A stretch of DNA of 62,105 nt, taken from an uncultured Muribaculaceae bacterium (GTDB lineage Bacteria; Bacteroidota; Bacteroidia; Bacteroidales; Muribaculaceae). Below are positions 28,301-36,224 of this stretch, piece after piece (the stretch's first letter is position 1; each line of letters begins with the position of its first letter). The stretch spans positions 1 through 62,105 of the forward strand of contig CAJUMI010000002.1 of assembly GCA_910587545.1 (NCBI GenBank), read 5' to 3'. The notes under the pieces were generated by a model. The model was given only the letters and a program-made list of their open reading frames with translations. It was not told the DNA's origin and did no database searches. A program made the position numbers and the translations under genes.

Positions 28301-30889
28301 GTAGGTGCTGTCGGCAGAGACACCGAAGGTGAGTTTGAAGCGTCCATCGGCCGTTGCGGTGACATTGCCGTCAGGAGTGAACACAGACATGAAAGGCGGT
28401 ACAAGGTTGCGGCTGATGCTATAGGTGATGATGGAGTTGTCAGCATTGGCTGTATCGGCGAGTGTGCTGTCTACGGGTGCGATAGTGAGGTCCCATTCGC
28501 CGGCAGGGAGATTCTTGAGGTCTATGGAACCTTGCTTGCCTGTTAGGCATTCGCCCGAAGCAACTGTGTTAGATTCACCGGAGTCCTTGCCCGAAGGTGT
28601 GAGCCACCAGCGGACGGCGATTGAGACTTCCTTACCCGAAGCATCGTAGGCGGCAAAGGGGGAATCAATTGGTTTGTCAGTGTTGAATTCGGCAACATTC
28701 GGGGCGAAATAGAGAATGTAGGGTTTGCCTATGGTGAAGGATGTGGATGTGTGTCGCGCCTCGCCGTCAGACGAGGTGACAACGATCTTGGCTGTAAAGC
28801 ATTTGCTTTCTATGTCTGCTGTCAGCGAATCGGGAACGATGATGCTGAAGACGCCTTTGCTGTCGGTGACGGCTGTGAGATCTCCGAGCTTCCTTGATGG
28901 CGAAATCCATCTGAAACGCGTCGCCGCCCAGATCTCGACATCGACTTTTGCGCCTGCAACTGGCATGTCCGAGTAGGTCAGGGCTTTGGCCGAGAGCGAG
29001 ACTGCGCCGGCAGACGGAACGTCACGCTCAGTCTTGACATTTTCGATGCGGAATGTCGGTAATTTGAAATCTGATACTTCAAAATAACGGTATCCGGAGC
29101 CTGATTTATTGTTCCCTTCGCATGTGGCTCTGATTGAGCACATTCCTGTCAGACCTTCGACAGGAGCCACGAATGATCCGTAGGCACGTCCGTAGGCATC
29201 TGTAGTGACGGTTGTGCTGTCAGAGAGGAGATTATTGGGATTGCGTAATTCGACGTGGAGTTTCGTGTTGTTGGAAACGAGGCCTTCATCCGATGATGTT
29301 CCGGTGGTGGCAATTGCAGCCCAGCGTATTGTGTCGCCCGGATGATATATCTGTCGGTCGATGAACAGAGTGATGTTGCCGACCGGAGTTTCGTTCTGAC
29401 TTATATATCGCTGTCCGGAGTTGAAAAAGTTGAATGTGGCGTTGTTGTATGTGATGTCGTAGGATGTCCGATACCAATTTTGACCTTCGGGTTTCCCGGG
29501 AACGAATGAGAGGCAGCCGTCGGCGCCTGTCCGGCCGATGTCAAAGGTCTGTATCTGTTGGGAGCCGCCGGTATGAGTGCTGATTTTCTCAATGACAGAA
29601 GCGCCCTTGACCGGTGCGCCGGTTACGTAATCGGCAACGCAGACGACGTTAGAGCCGGTTTGGGTGATGAGGGTGGGAAGGTAGGGGAAACAACGCAAAT
29701 ACTTCATAGTGTAGCGCGACGATTCGCCGTTGACTATCGGCATGATGGCATAGTAGCCCTGTCTGTCAAAAGTGATGCTGACGGTTGTGTCAGCTGTTGC
29801 GACGGCAGGATCGGAGATAATCGAGAACGATCTGACTGCTTTATCGGCAGTTCGCTTGAAATTCCTGTCGTTGTATTCCTTGGATGTGATTTTGTAGATC
29901 TTGTAGCCAGCAGTGTGGGCATAGGAATAGTTTAAGTTGATGTCGAATTCCACGCCCGGAGCGGCTATATCGCGGCACTGTACGGTGACTGACGGTCTGC
30001 GGAATTCGGCAAGCATGTTCTTGAGACGGTTGATGGCCCAGAAGCCGGGGAAGCTGTTGATGAAATTTTCGAGTGTCGGGATCGCCCAGGCGGGTGCGTT
30101 GCCTTTGGAATATTGTTGTAGAGCTCTGATAAGTATATATCCTGCTGCCTCGCAGTCGGGATATTTGTCAAAGAGAGCTTTGGTTTCTTCATTATAGTTT
30201 TTTGAGAAGATGCTGTTCTGACAGTTTTTCCAGTAGAAGAAAGCGTCAGATCGAGGCTGGCTCGTCTCAGCCATTTTTGCCACGATGGGTTTTAGATCAG
30301 AGTTGTCGGATAAGTATCTGATTATGGTGACTGCTTTAGAGGCTATGAATGACGGTACGTCTGGGAAAAACTTCAATGCGAGTCTGTCGGCTTTGATGAT
30401 CTGGGAGAATTCGGAGAGTCCTGCCGATGGCGATGCAGAGGCCATGTCGAAGGCCTGAGTCAAAGTCGAGGATATGACATTGCGCATCTGCCGGCCGTTC
30501 CACTCTGTGATGTCGGCCGGAAGCGGATCGTCGGGGGTCTCTCGATTGTCAAATGTCCAGCGGCTCTTTTTGTAGATTGAATTGAGAAGCTCGGCTTTGA
30601 CTGCCATTACGAGCGCTTTGTAAGCGCCGTCTGACAGTGCGTCGGCCGCACGGTCGGTCTTGGAAATGACATTGACAATGCTGTCGGGATCGATAGCGGC
30701 TGTGGCTCCGGCGATTTCGAGCAGGCTTTTGATGAGTTCGATGCCGGAATTGTCGGGCGTTTTAAGCGCAACGTCGTAATGTTTTAACGCCTTTTCGAGA
30801 GTCGTTTTCGGATAGGCGAAGTCGGGGTTGGCCGCAATTGCAGTCAACGATACGAAAATGGCTGCCAGCAGTCCTGCGATTTTTTTCAT
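25334..30889 (-). CDS. Bacterial alpha-2-macroglobulin family protein, no thioester
   Basis: 1851 residues. The start at 30889 (MKKIAGLLAAIFVSLTAIAA) gives a clean signal peptide; the frame stays open 43 codons upstream but that stretch is unlikely to be translated. An N-terminal helical region (about 20-330) precedes macroglobulin domains with the MG2-like FIDRQIYHPGDTIRWAAI and the A2M-domain segment MPDLVFDRNGETLMTFTVPD in parts. An acidic, Pro/Glu-rich stretch (about 1090-1115) sits where the bait region should be. The Cys-Gly-Glu-Gln thioester is absent: the matching place reads TGKPTTSTGAARRLF. The protein thus belongs to the thioester-less bacterial group, thought to trap or inhibit proteases at the envelope. 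A motif resembling a TonB plug start lies at about 1063-1085. It has its own terminator. Confidence 0.9.
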   Translation of the reverse strand: MKKIAGLLAAIFVSLTAIAANPDFAYPKTTLEKALKHYDVALKTPDNSGIELIKSLLEIAGATAAIDPDSIVNVISKTDRAADALSDGAYKALVMAVKAELLNSIYKKSRWTFDNRETPDDPLPADITEWNGRQMRNVISSTLTQAFDMASASPSAGLSEFSQIIKADRLALKFFPDVPSFIASKAVTIIRYLSDNSDLKPIVAKMAETSQPRSDAFFYWKNCQNSIFSKNYNEETKALFDKYPDCEAAGYILIRALQQYSKGNAPAWAIPTLENFINSFPGFWAINRLKNMLAEFRRPSVTVQCRDIAAPGVEFDINLNYSYAHTAGYKIYKITSKEYNDRNFKRTADKAVRSFSIISDPAVATADTTVSITFDRQGYYAIMPIVNGESSRYTMKYLRCFPYLPTLITQTGSNVVCVADYVTGAPVKGASVIEKISTHTGGSQQIQTFDIGRTGADGCLSFVPGKPEGQNWYRTSYDITYNNATFNFFNSGQRYISQNETPVGNITLFIDRQIYHPGDTIRWAAIATTGTSSDEGLVSNNTKLHVELRNPNNLLSDSTTVTTDAYGRAYGSFVAPVEGLTGMCSIRATCEGNNKSGSGYRYFEVSDFKLPTFRIENVKTERDVPSAGAVSLSAKALTYSDMPVAGAKVDVEIWAATRFRWISPSRKLGDLTAVTDSKGVFSIIVPDSLTADIESKCFTAKIVVTSSDGEARHTSTSFTIGKPYILYFAPNVAEFNTDKPIDSPFAAYDASGKEVSIAVRWWLTPSGKDSGESNTVASGECLTGKQGSIDLKNLPAGEWDLTIAPVDSTLADTANADNSIITYSISRNLVPPFMSVFTPDGNVTATADGRFKLTFGVSADSTYVYQSFAAGDKAVSMKVGRFNTGFHTIDLALPKSSDDGAVVLFTVRNGIQTQQKVVVRIEDLSKLTLEGSAMRDRLTSGSSERWIISLKDASDHPVSGAMISTMFNSALNALSPYDMPSNLGLRRRFTVLWATPAYNSFGSATMLKDLKSLTEAYLRLPEFNPAITLQDLYGYKSMARSLSITTGGQINGILVAEDEEYQTLDNAAIIGYAPERKSMLTGAVAGVGATESAPEPEEEVYATLEGLADEGSAEPRPDDNFQYREGEVLQAFWMPDLVFDRNGETLMTFTVPDANTTWTMNAFAWAKDMRTATMMREFVTSKPVMVQPNLPRFLRVGDEARLLATVYNNSDSTAEVTTVVEIFDIASDEVISTFKSVDNIAASASAIVAATVSAPGNAASIGYRVRSTIGRFTDGEQNFIPIKASESDVIESENFYLNPGEASVSIDIPKGKGMESTLDYTANPAWNIIKELPGISTGKPTTSTGAARRLFAAATAAGLLRSYPDLAKAIDEWSADPDAGALTSRLAKNDALKAAILNCTPWVQAAAGDTERMARLSMLFDRKATAAAIRSSIETLKKLQCADGGWSWGEWDRNSSRWITNVILQDLGRLNSIGYLPDDKDLKNMISRAISYYTSTVPLKAKTDCALAFITTLFPDEKIDLRATGVVNATVQDLIGSWKKHSLWDKSIEAMILAAKGHPAVAGQIMESVSEFAVRSKDKGTSFPSVTNVNDYADLLYAFGKLDPKSELIDGMRQWLVIRQQSTTDLGSVDPTRVIAAFATNGSKWLDASDSKTDITINRQPLSINGVERLTGHTVTSLPADAAGKRLEISRGNSSVPAYGSVISRFIRRSDEIKARPCDDLSIEKRITALRDGRWQYVDEVRLGEQVRVLLTIKAKRDLEYVTVIDERPASFEPVNQLPGWVWSDGTGFYRENRDSETRLFIDYMRKGTYQLTVEMTASVAGEFTTGIATIQSQLTPSITAHSAGFRLSCK

Positions 30890-31201
30890 AAAGCGGTAAT
30901 GGATGTTAAATTCGGTATGAAGTAAAAGGTTGTTTAATGACAAATGTGAAGCCGGAGATGATCGTTCAAAAAGGCATCCATGCAGGCTTTGGTAATTTTT
31001 GTTGACATTTATCTTCATTTAAAATTCTATGTTGAGATTGTAAAAAGGAATGCTTGTTCGTAACAATTCTCTTGGGTGTCTTTCGTGCTGAATTTCACCT
31101 CAAGAGAGAGGACTTCGGCTATTAAATACCCTCTAAATAAAAAGGTCTCTAAGATTACCCTGTGAATCTTAGAGGCCTTATTATAGTAATGGTTTAATCG
31201 A
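30890..31201. other. Intergenic region upstream of the alpha-2-macroglobulin gene
   Basis: A 312-bp gap between two minus-strand genes. It contains the fumarase terminator (31137-31177). The remaining 240 bp are the AT-rich leader of the macroglobulin gene, including the untranslated in-frame extension; I see no other gene. Confidence 0.6.
31137..31177 (-). terminator. Terminator of the fumarase gene
   Basis: A perfect 13-bp stem (GGTCTCTAAGATT, 31144-31156, with AATCTTAGAGGCC, 31165-31177; one G-T pair) and an 8-nt loop. On the minus strand it is followed by a TTTTTATTT tract. Confidence 0.9.
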
Positions 31202-32851
31202 TTATTTGTTCAGCCCGCAGGATTTACATTTTTCTGAAATCTCTGTGAAGAAGTCGTTGCCCTTGTCATCGACGAGGATGAAGGCAGGAAAGTCCTCGAC
31301 TTCGATCTTCCAGATGGCCTCCATTCCGAGTTCGGGATATTCGAGAAGTTCGACTTTCTTGATTGAGTTCTGGGCGAGAACTGCAGCCGGGCCTCCGATA
31401 GAGCCGAGATAGAAGCCGCCGTGGCGGTGACATGCGTCGGTGACTTGTTTCGAGCGGTTGCCTTTGGCGATCATGATCATCGAGCCGCCGGCGCTCTGGA
31501 ACTGGTCGACATAGCTGTCCATACGGCCGGCTGTAGTCGGACCGAATGAACCTGAAGGCATTCCGGCGGGAGTCTTGGCGGGCCCTGCGTAATAGATGGG
31601 GTGGTCTTTGAGATACTGTGGCATCTCCTCGCCGCGGTCGAGGCGTTCTTTGATCTTGGCGTGGGCGATGTCACGACCTACGATGATAGTGCCCTTGAGT
31701 GACAGACGTGTCGAGACGGGATATTTTGACAATTCGGCGAGTACTTCGGGCATCGGTCGGTTAAGATCTATCTTTACGACTTCGCCTTCGCCTTGCTTGC
31801 GGTATTCGTCAGGAATGAGTTCACCGGGATTTGTATCGAGTTTTTCGATCCATAGACCTTCGCGGTTGATCTTGGCTTTGACGTTGCGGTCGGCAGAGCA
31901 ACTCACACCGAGGCCTACAGGGCAGGATGCGCCGTGGCGTGGGAGACGTATGACACGGATGTCGTGGGCGAAATATTTACCTCCGAACTGAGCTCCGAGG
32001 CCGAGTTCCTCAGACGCTTTCTTGAGCTGAGCCTCGAGCTCGATGTCGCGGAAAGCATGGCCGAGCTCGTTGCCTTTGGTCGGAAGTGAATCATAATATT
32101 TCACTGACGCTTTTTTGACGGTCTCAAGGTTCTTTTCAGCCGAGGTGCCGCCGATGACAAATGCAATGTGGTATGGGGGGCAGGCTGCAGTGCCGAGAGA
32201 TTTCATTTTTTCGACCAGGAAGGGCAGGAGTGTCTTGGGGTTGATGAGCGCCTTGGTTTCCTGATATAGATATGTTTTGTTGGCTGATCCGCCGCCTTTG
32301 GCAACAAAGAGAAAGTGGTATTCGTCGCCTTCGGTAGCATGGATGTCGATCTGGACGGGTAGGTTGCAGCCGGTGTTGACTTCGTCGTACATGTTGAGCG
32401 GAGCGTTCTGGCTGTAGCGGAGATTGTCCTCGGTGTAAGTCAGATACACGCCTTCTGAGATGCGTTCTTCGTCGTTTGCTCCGGTAAACACGCGTTCGCC
32501 TTTTTCGGCGTGGCATATCGCTGTGCCGGTGTCCTGGCAGAAAGGAAGTTGTCCTTTGGCTGCGACTTCGGAGTTTCGGAGCATCGTCAGAGCTACGAAC
32601 TTGTCGTTCTGACTTGCTTCGGCATCGCTGAGTATCTTTGCAACCATTGCGTTATGCTCGCGGCGGAGCATGAAAGCGTTGTCGTGAGTAGCCTGACGGG
32701 CAAGCACTGTCAGCGCCTTGGGATCGACGACAAGAAATTCGTGTCCCCCCCAGTTCTCTACTTTGACATAGTCAGAGGTAAGATGATAGTATTCGGTCGT
32801 ATCGGGGCCGAGAGGAAACATCTCCTGATATTTGAACGGTTTTGTAGCCAT
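31202..32851 (-). CDS. Class I fumarate hydratase (iron-sulfur)
   Basis: 549 residues, the length of the fused alpha/beta class I enzymes such as FumA. It hydrates fumarate to malate with a 4Fe-4S cluster. The cluster-ligand segments are visible: FCQDTGTAIC, CNLPVQIDI preceded by NTG, and SCPVGLGVSC. The beta domain has YAGPAKTPAGMPSGSFGPTTAGRMD in pieces and the SKGNR-like AKGNRSKQV. Transcribed alone, from a promoter at 32900-32931 and ending at a strong terminator. In Bacteroidales it works in the reductive branch that leads to succinate and propionate. Confidence 0.95.
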   Translation of the reverse strand: MATKPFKYQEMFPLGPDTTEYYHLTSDYVKVENWGGHEFLVVDPKALTVLARQATHDNAFMLRREHNAMVAKILSDAEASQNDKFVALTMLRNSEVAAKGQLPFCQDTGTAICHAEKGERVFTGANDEERISEGVYLTYTEDNLRYSQNAPLNMYDEVNTGCNLPVQIDIHATEGDEYHFLFVAKGGGSANKTYLYQETKALINPKTLLPFLVEKMKSLGTAACPPYHIAFVIGGTSAEKNLETVKKASVKYYDSLPTKGNELGHAFRDIELEAQLKKASEELGLGAQFGGKYFAHDIRVIRLPRHGASCPVGLGVSCSADRNVKAKINREGLWIEKLDTNPGELIPDEYRKQGEGEVVKIDLNRPMPEVLAELSKYPVSTRLSLKGTIIVGRDIAHAKIKERLDRGEEMPQYLKDHPIYYAGPAKTPAGMPSGSFGPTTAGRMDSYVDQFQSAGGSMIMIAKGNRSKQVTDACHRHGGFYLGSIGGPAAVLAQNSIKKVELLEYPELGMEAIWKIEVEDFPAFILVDDKGNDFFTEISEKCKSCGLNK

Positions 32852-32899
32852 AACTTTTGATAATTATGCGGTAGTTTAATGTGTTTGATGTATTTCACG

Positions 32900-32931
32900 C
32901 AAAGTTAATCAAAAAAGCCGTTAAAGGCAAC
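32900..32931 (-). promoter_or_regulatory. Promoter of the fumarase gene
   Basis: The minus strand reads GTTG (one mismatch to TTTG), a 20-nt spacer, then TAACTTTG (32907 down to 32900), 49 bp from the start codon. Confidence 0.6.
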
Positions 32932-33021
32932 TGATTTTGAACTTTGTTTTTTCTTGTCGGGCAATGGCGACGCAATTCCTGAAATCAGGGTCATATTGTG
33001 CGATCGAATTGCGGACAAAAA

Positions 33022-33053
33022 TTTGTCAATACGGAATTATTTCCGTAATTTTG
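33022..33053 (+). promoter_or_regulatory. serC-serA promoter with internal inverted repeat
   Basis: TTTG (33022-33025), 20-nt spacer, TAATTTTG (33046-33053): exact consensus. A perfect 7-bp inverted repeat, TACGGAA-TTAT-TTCCGTA (33030-33047), fills the spacer and overlaps the first bases of the -7 element, which suits a repressor operator. The predicted start is near 33057, 24 nt before the serC ATG. Confidence 0.8.
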
Positions 33054-33080
33054 CCACAATTCAAACCAACTTACAGTTTT

Positions 33081-34151
33081 ATGAAGAAACATAATTTTTA
33101 TGCGGGACCGTCGATACTCAGCGAGTACACGATCAAAAACACCGCCAACGCCATCATTGATTTTGCCAATACCGGACTTTCGGTGCTCGAGATATCGCAC
33201 CGCAGCAAAGAATTTCAGGCTGTGATCGACGAGGCTTCTGCCTTGGTAAAAGAACTGCTTGAAGTGCCCGAGGGCTATAGTGTGCTGTGGCTTGGCGGTG
33301 GAGCATCGATGCAGTTCTGTATGTTGCCGTTTAACCTTCTGAAAACGAAAGCCTCATATCTCGATACAGGCACCTGGGCATCCAATGCCATCAAGGAAGC
33401 CCGCCTTTTCGGCGAGGTTGACGTTGTGGCATCGTCGAAAGACGCTAACTACACATTCATTCCCAAAGGTTACGAGATCTCCGCAGACTCCGACTATTTC
33501 CATTTCACAAGCAATAATACGATCTACGGTACAGAAATGCGCTTCGATCCCGACGCTCCTTGCCGCCTCATCGCCGACATGAGTTCGGACATTTTCTCCC
33601 GTCCGATAGATGTTGCAAAATATGACGCTATCTATGCGGGAGCTCAGAAAAATCTCGCTCCGGCCGGAGTCACTCTTGTTATCGTGCGCGATGACGCTCT
33701 CGGTCATGTCGACCGTCAGATCCCCACAATGCTCGACTACCGCACTCATGTCAAAAAAGGCTCGATGTTCAACACTCCCCCCGTGCTCCCGATCTTCTCT
33801 GCGCTCCAGACACTGCGCTATTATAAGATGATGGGCGGGATCAAGGGACTCGAGCGCCGCGATGTCGAGAAAGCCAATCTGCTCTATGACGCTATTGACT
33901 CGAGCCGTATGTTCGAAGGTACTGTCACTGACACAGCCGATCGCTCGATCATGAATGTATGTTTCGTTATGAAACCCGAGTACAAGGAGCTTGAAAAAGA
34001 TTTCATCGACTTCGCCGCCGGCCGCGGTATTGTGGGAATCAAGGGTCACCGCTCGGTTGGCGGTTTCAGAGCCTCTCTCTACAATGCTCTGCCGATCGAC
34101 AGTGTGCGTGTGCTTGTTGAGGCGATGAAAGACTTCGAAGCAACCCGATAA
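33081..34151 (+). CDS. serC: 3-phosphoserine aminotransferase
   Basis: Second step of serine synthesis: phosphohydroxypyruvate plus glutamate gives phosphoserine; it also acts in pyridoxal phosphate synthesis. The start at 33081 (MKKHNFYAGPSIL) matches the family; the upstream open frame crosses the promoter and was left out. 356 residues. The PLP lysine is K190 in YAGAQKNLAPAGVT, and the phosphate-binding LGGGASMQF and C-terminal GHRSVGGFRASLYNAL are present. It is followed 12 bp later by serA. The pair is driven by the promoter at 33022-33053. Confidence 0.97.
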   Translation: MKKHNFYAGPSILSEYTIKNTANAIIDFANTGLSVLEISHRSKEFQAVIDEASALVKELLEVPEGYSVLWLGGGASMQFCMLPFNLLKTKASYLDTGTWASNAIKEARLFGEVDVVASSKDANYTFIPKGYEISADSDYFHFTSNNTIYGTEMRFDPDAPCRLIADMSSDIFSRPIDVAKYDAIYAGAQKNLAPAGVTLVIVRDDALGHVDRQIPTMLDYRTHVKKGSMFNTPPVLPIFSALQTLRYYKMMGGIKGLERRDVEKANLLYDAIDSSRMFEGTVTDTADRSIMNVCFVMKPEYKELEKDFIDFAAGRGIVGIKGHRSVGGFRASLYNALPIDSVRVLVEAMKDFEATR

Positions 34152-34163
34152 ATATCGCCGATT

Positions 34164-35087
34164 ATGACAAAAGTGCTTGTTGCTACAGAAAAACCGTTTG
34201 CAGCTGTCGCTGTAGACGGTATCCGCAAAGTGGTCGAGGAAGCCGGTTTCGAACTTGCTCTTCTTGAAAAATATGGCTCGCGCGACGAACTGTTCAAAGC
34301 AGTTGCCGATGCCGATGCGTTGATTATCCGCAGCGATAAAGTCGGAGAAGATGTATTTGCGGCCGCTCCCGGTTTGAAAATCGTTGTCCGCGCTGGTGCG
34401 GGCTATGACAATGTCGATCTCTCTGCTGCCACAGCCCACGGCGTAGTGGTGGAGAACACTCCCGGACAGAATTCCAACGCTGTTGCAGAACTTGCTCTCG
34501 GCATGATGGTGATGGCTGCCCGCAACAGCTATGATGGCACTTCGGGCTCCGAGTTGCTGGGCAAAACCCTCGGCATCCAGGCCTTCGGCCAGGTGGGACG
34601 CAATGTGGCGCGTATAGCCAAAGGCTTCGGTATGGAAGTTTCCGCGGTCGATCCTTATTGCCCGGCTGATGTGATCAGAGGCGCGGGAGTGGAAGTCTGC
34701 ATGTCGGTTGCCGATCTTTATAAGAACAACCGCTATGTGTCGGTCAATATTCCGGCTACCCCCGAGACAATCGGGTCGATCGGCTATGATCTGCTGATGT
34801 CAATGCCGAAGAACGGTGTCGTTGTCAACACGGCGCGCAAGGAAGTTATCGACGAAGCGGGTCTTGCAAAGGCTCTTGAGGAGCGTGCCGATCTCAAGTA
34901 CTTCGCCGATGTCAAGCCTGACTCCGCAGATGAGTTGATAGCCCGTTTCGGCAACCGTGTGTTCTTCACACCCAAGAAAATGGGCGCACAGACCGCCGAG
35001 GCCAATATTAACGCCGGCATAGCCGCAGCCCGTCAGATCGTGGCCTTCTTCAAGGATGGTTGCGAGTGTTTCCGTGTGAACAAATAG
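34164..35087 (+). CDS. serA: D-3-phosphoglycerate dehydrogenase (short, ACT-less) with unusual active site
   Basis: 307 residues, without the regulatory ACT domain, so feedback by serine in the E. coli manner is not expected. The N-terminal VRAGAGYDNVDL and the Rossmann domain are typical, but the GxGxxG loop reads AFGQVG (A140). Of the usual catalytic Arg-Glu-His set, the Arg is present (R225 in NTARKEV). The His of the TPH motif is Lys (TPKKMGAQT, K271-K272), and the DVF-x-x-EP glutamate segment reads DVKPDSADE. As far as I recall, close Bacteroidales enzymes share these changes, so this is probably a lineage type and not decay. Context directly behind serC supports the role. Confidence 0.88.
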   Translation: MTKVLVATEKPFAAVAVDGIRKVVEEAGFELALLEKYGSRDELFKAVADADALIIRSDKVGEDVFAAAPGLKIVVRAGAGYDNVDLSAATAHGVVVENTPGQNSNAVAELALGMMVMAARNSYDGTSGSELLGKTLGIQAFGQVGRNVARIAKGFGMEVSAVDPYCPADVIRGAGVEVCMSVADLYKNNRYVSVNIPATPETIGSIGYDLLMSMPKNGVVVNTARKEVIDEAGLAKALEERADLKYFADVKPDSADELIARFGNRVFFTPKKMGAQTAEANINAGIAAARQIVAFFKDGCECFRVNK

Positions 35088-35105
35088 AAAAAACTATATG
35101 TTAAC

Positions 35106-35137
35106 AAAAAAGGATCGTCATTTGGCGATCCTTTTTT
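35106..35137. terminator. Bidirectional terminator between serA and the barrel gene
   Basis: AAAAAGGATCG pairs with CGATCCTTTTT across a short loop; A- and T-runs flank both sides, so it can end transcription of serA (plus) and of the 35156-35761 gene (minus). Confidence 0.9.
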
Positions 35138-35155
35138 GTTTGCTATGATTGTTTC

Positions 35156-35761
35156 TTAAAAAAGCCATGCGGCTGTCACTGTCCAGCAGTGACTTTTTCC
35201 GTCGATTTTTGTTGCGTCAGTGCCAATGGCTTTGCTTACTACAGCATTGTTAAGACCGAAGCCATAGTAAGCCGCAACCTGAAGGTGACTGAAGAATTCG
35301 AGACCGAGACCGACATTCCATGATGTGTCGACGCTCTTATACTTGAACGCTTCGCTGATGGCGCGTTTGGAGGTCATGAATGCAAAGCTCGGACCTGTGA
35401 AAATATAAGGCTTGACGATTTTGCCGATCACGGGGATACCCATTTTCCATTTGAGGTTGACAGGAATTTCGAAGTAATCACAGTGTTTTGTCACAGGTTC
35501 GCCGTCAAAATTAGCTTCCATATTGCGGCGCACATACATGAGTGATGCGTCGAGACCAACACCGATCACAGGAACGGTGAATTCGGCCTGCAGACCTGCA
35601 GTGAAACCTGTGCGGTTGTCATCTTTGAATGTCTTCTCGTTGAAGTGTAAAGAGTTGACGTTGATACCCACGCGAGGACCGAACTTGAATTGGGCGTTGG
35701 CTGTTCCGGCGACGGCAACGATTGCCACAACTGCCAGAAGAAGATGTTTGATTGTCTTCAT
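35156..35761 (-). CDS. Outer-membrane beta-barrel protein (PF13568-like)
   Basis: 201 residues: signal peptide MKTIKHLLLAVVAIVAVAGTANA, then an eight-strand type barrel starting FKFGPRVGINVNSLHF and ending with an aromatic C-terminal strand (VTAAWLF). The pattern fits the OMP_b-brl_2/PorT-like group common in Bacteroidota, whose members are small porin-like or structural proteins with mostly unknown roles. It stands alone, with a terminator behind and a -7 element TATATTTG at 35799-35806 in front, 37 bp from the start. Confidence 0.85.
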   Translation of the reverse strand: MKTIKHLLLAVVAIVAVAGTANAQFKFGPRVGINVNSLHFNEKTFKDDNRTGFTAGLQAEFTVPVIGVGLDASLMYVRRNMEANFDGEPVTKHCDYFEIPVNLKWKMGIPVIGKIVKPYIFTGPSFAFMTSKRAISEAFKYKSVDTSWNVGLGLEFFSHLQVAAYYGFGLNNAVVSKAIGTDATKIDGKSHCWTVTAAWLF

Positions 35762-35798
35762 GAGATGAAATAATTATGTTTGAAATGTAATTATGGGG

Positions 35799-35822
35799 CA
35801 AATATAGTGTTTTTTTATCAAA
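35799..35822 (-). promoter_or_regulatory. Putative promoter of the barrel gene, short spacer
   Basis: The minus strand reads TTTG (35822-35819), a 12-nt spacer with an A7 run, then TATATTTG (35806-35799), a full -7 match. Confidence 0.5.
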
Positions 35823-35833
35823 CAGCGTCATCA

Positions 35834-35864
35834 TTTGATATATCATCTTTTTTTAGTATCTTCG
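35834..35864 (+). promoter_or_regulatory. Promoter of the MIP18-lpxH pair, near-leaderless
   Basis: TTTG (35834-35837), 19-nt spacer, TATCTTCG (35857-35864; one mismatch to TAnnTTTG). The predicted start near 35868 leaves only about 4 nt before the ATG at 35872. Confidence 0.65.
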
Positions 35865-35871
35865 CGGCATT

Positions 35872-36192
35872 ATGACACAAGAACAAAGAACAGCAATAGA
35901 AGAGCGGGCCGTCGAGATGCTCCGTACGGTTTTTGACCCCGAAATACCGGTCGACATTTACAGCCTCGGGCTTATATATAAGATAGATTTGCGCGATGAC
36001 GGTGTGCTTGATATCGACATGACGTTGACCGCACCCAATTGTCCGGCGGCCGATTTTCTCATCGAGGACGCAAGGCTCAAGCTCGAGTCGATCGACGGAG
36101 TGACCGCGGTCAACATCAATCTCGTGTTCGAGCCTGAGTGGACCAAGGACATGATGTCGGAGGAAGCCAAACTCGAACTCGGGTTCCTATAA
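35872..36192 (+). CDS. MIP18/DUF59 family iron-sulfur assembly protein (SufT-like)
   Basis: 106 residues. The family core is clear: FDPEIPVDIYSLGLIYKI, DIDMTLTAPNCP with its conserved Cys, and VNINLVFEPEWTKDMMSEEAKLELG at the end. Relatives (SufT, PaaD-like, eukaryotic CIA2) help mature iron-sulfur proteins. No suf genes are adjacent. It is followed by lpxH after 32 bp and the two probably share a transcript. The predicted mRNA has almost no 5' leader. Confidence 0.9.
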   Translation: MTQEQRTAIEERAVEMLRTVFDPEIPVDIYSLGLIYKIDLRDDGVLDIDMTLTAPNCPAADFLIEDARLKLESIDGVTAVNINLVFEPEWTKDMMSEEAKLELGFL

Positions 36193-36224
36193 TTAATATA
36201 TAATATATATGTGTATTTTGCCCG

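Noticed and set aside
30890..31018. N-terminal extension of the alpha-2-macroglobulin by 43 codons
   Set aside because: It would bury the signal peptide that begins at 30889 and has no ribosome site or membrane character.
33354..34439. A 361-codon open frame on the minus strand opposite serC-serA
   Set aside because: It mirrors the codon structure of two well-recognised genes, has no family resemblance and low-complexity His/Cys/Asp content typical of an antisense shadow.
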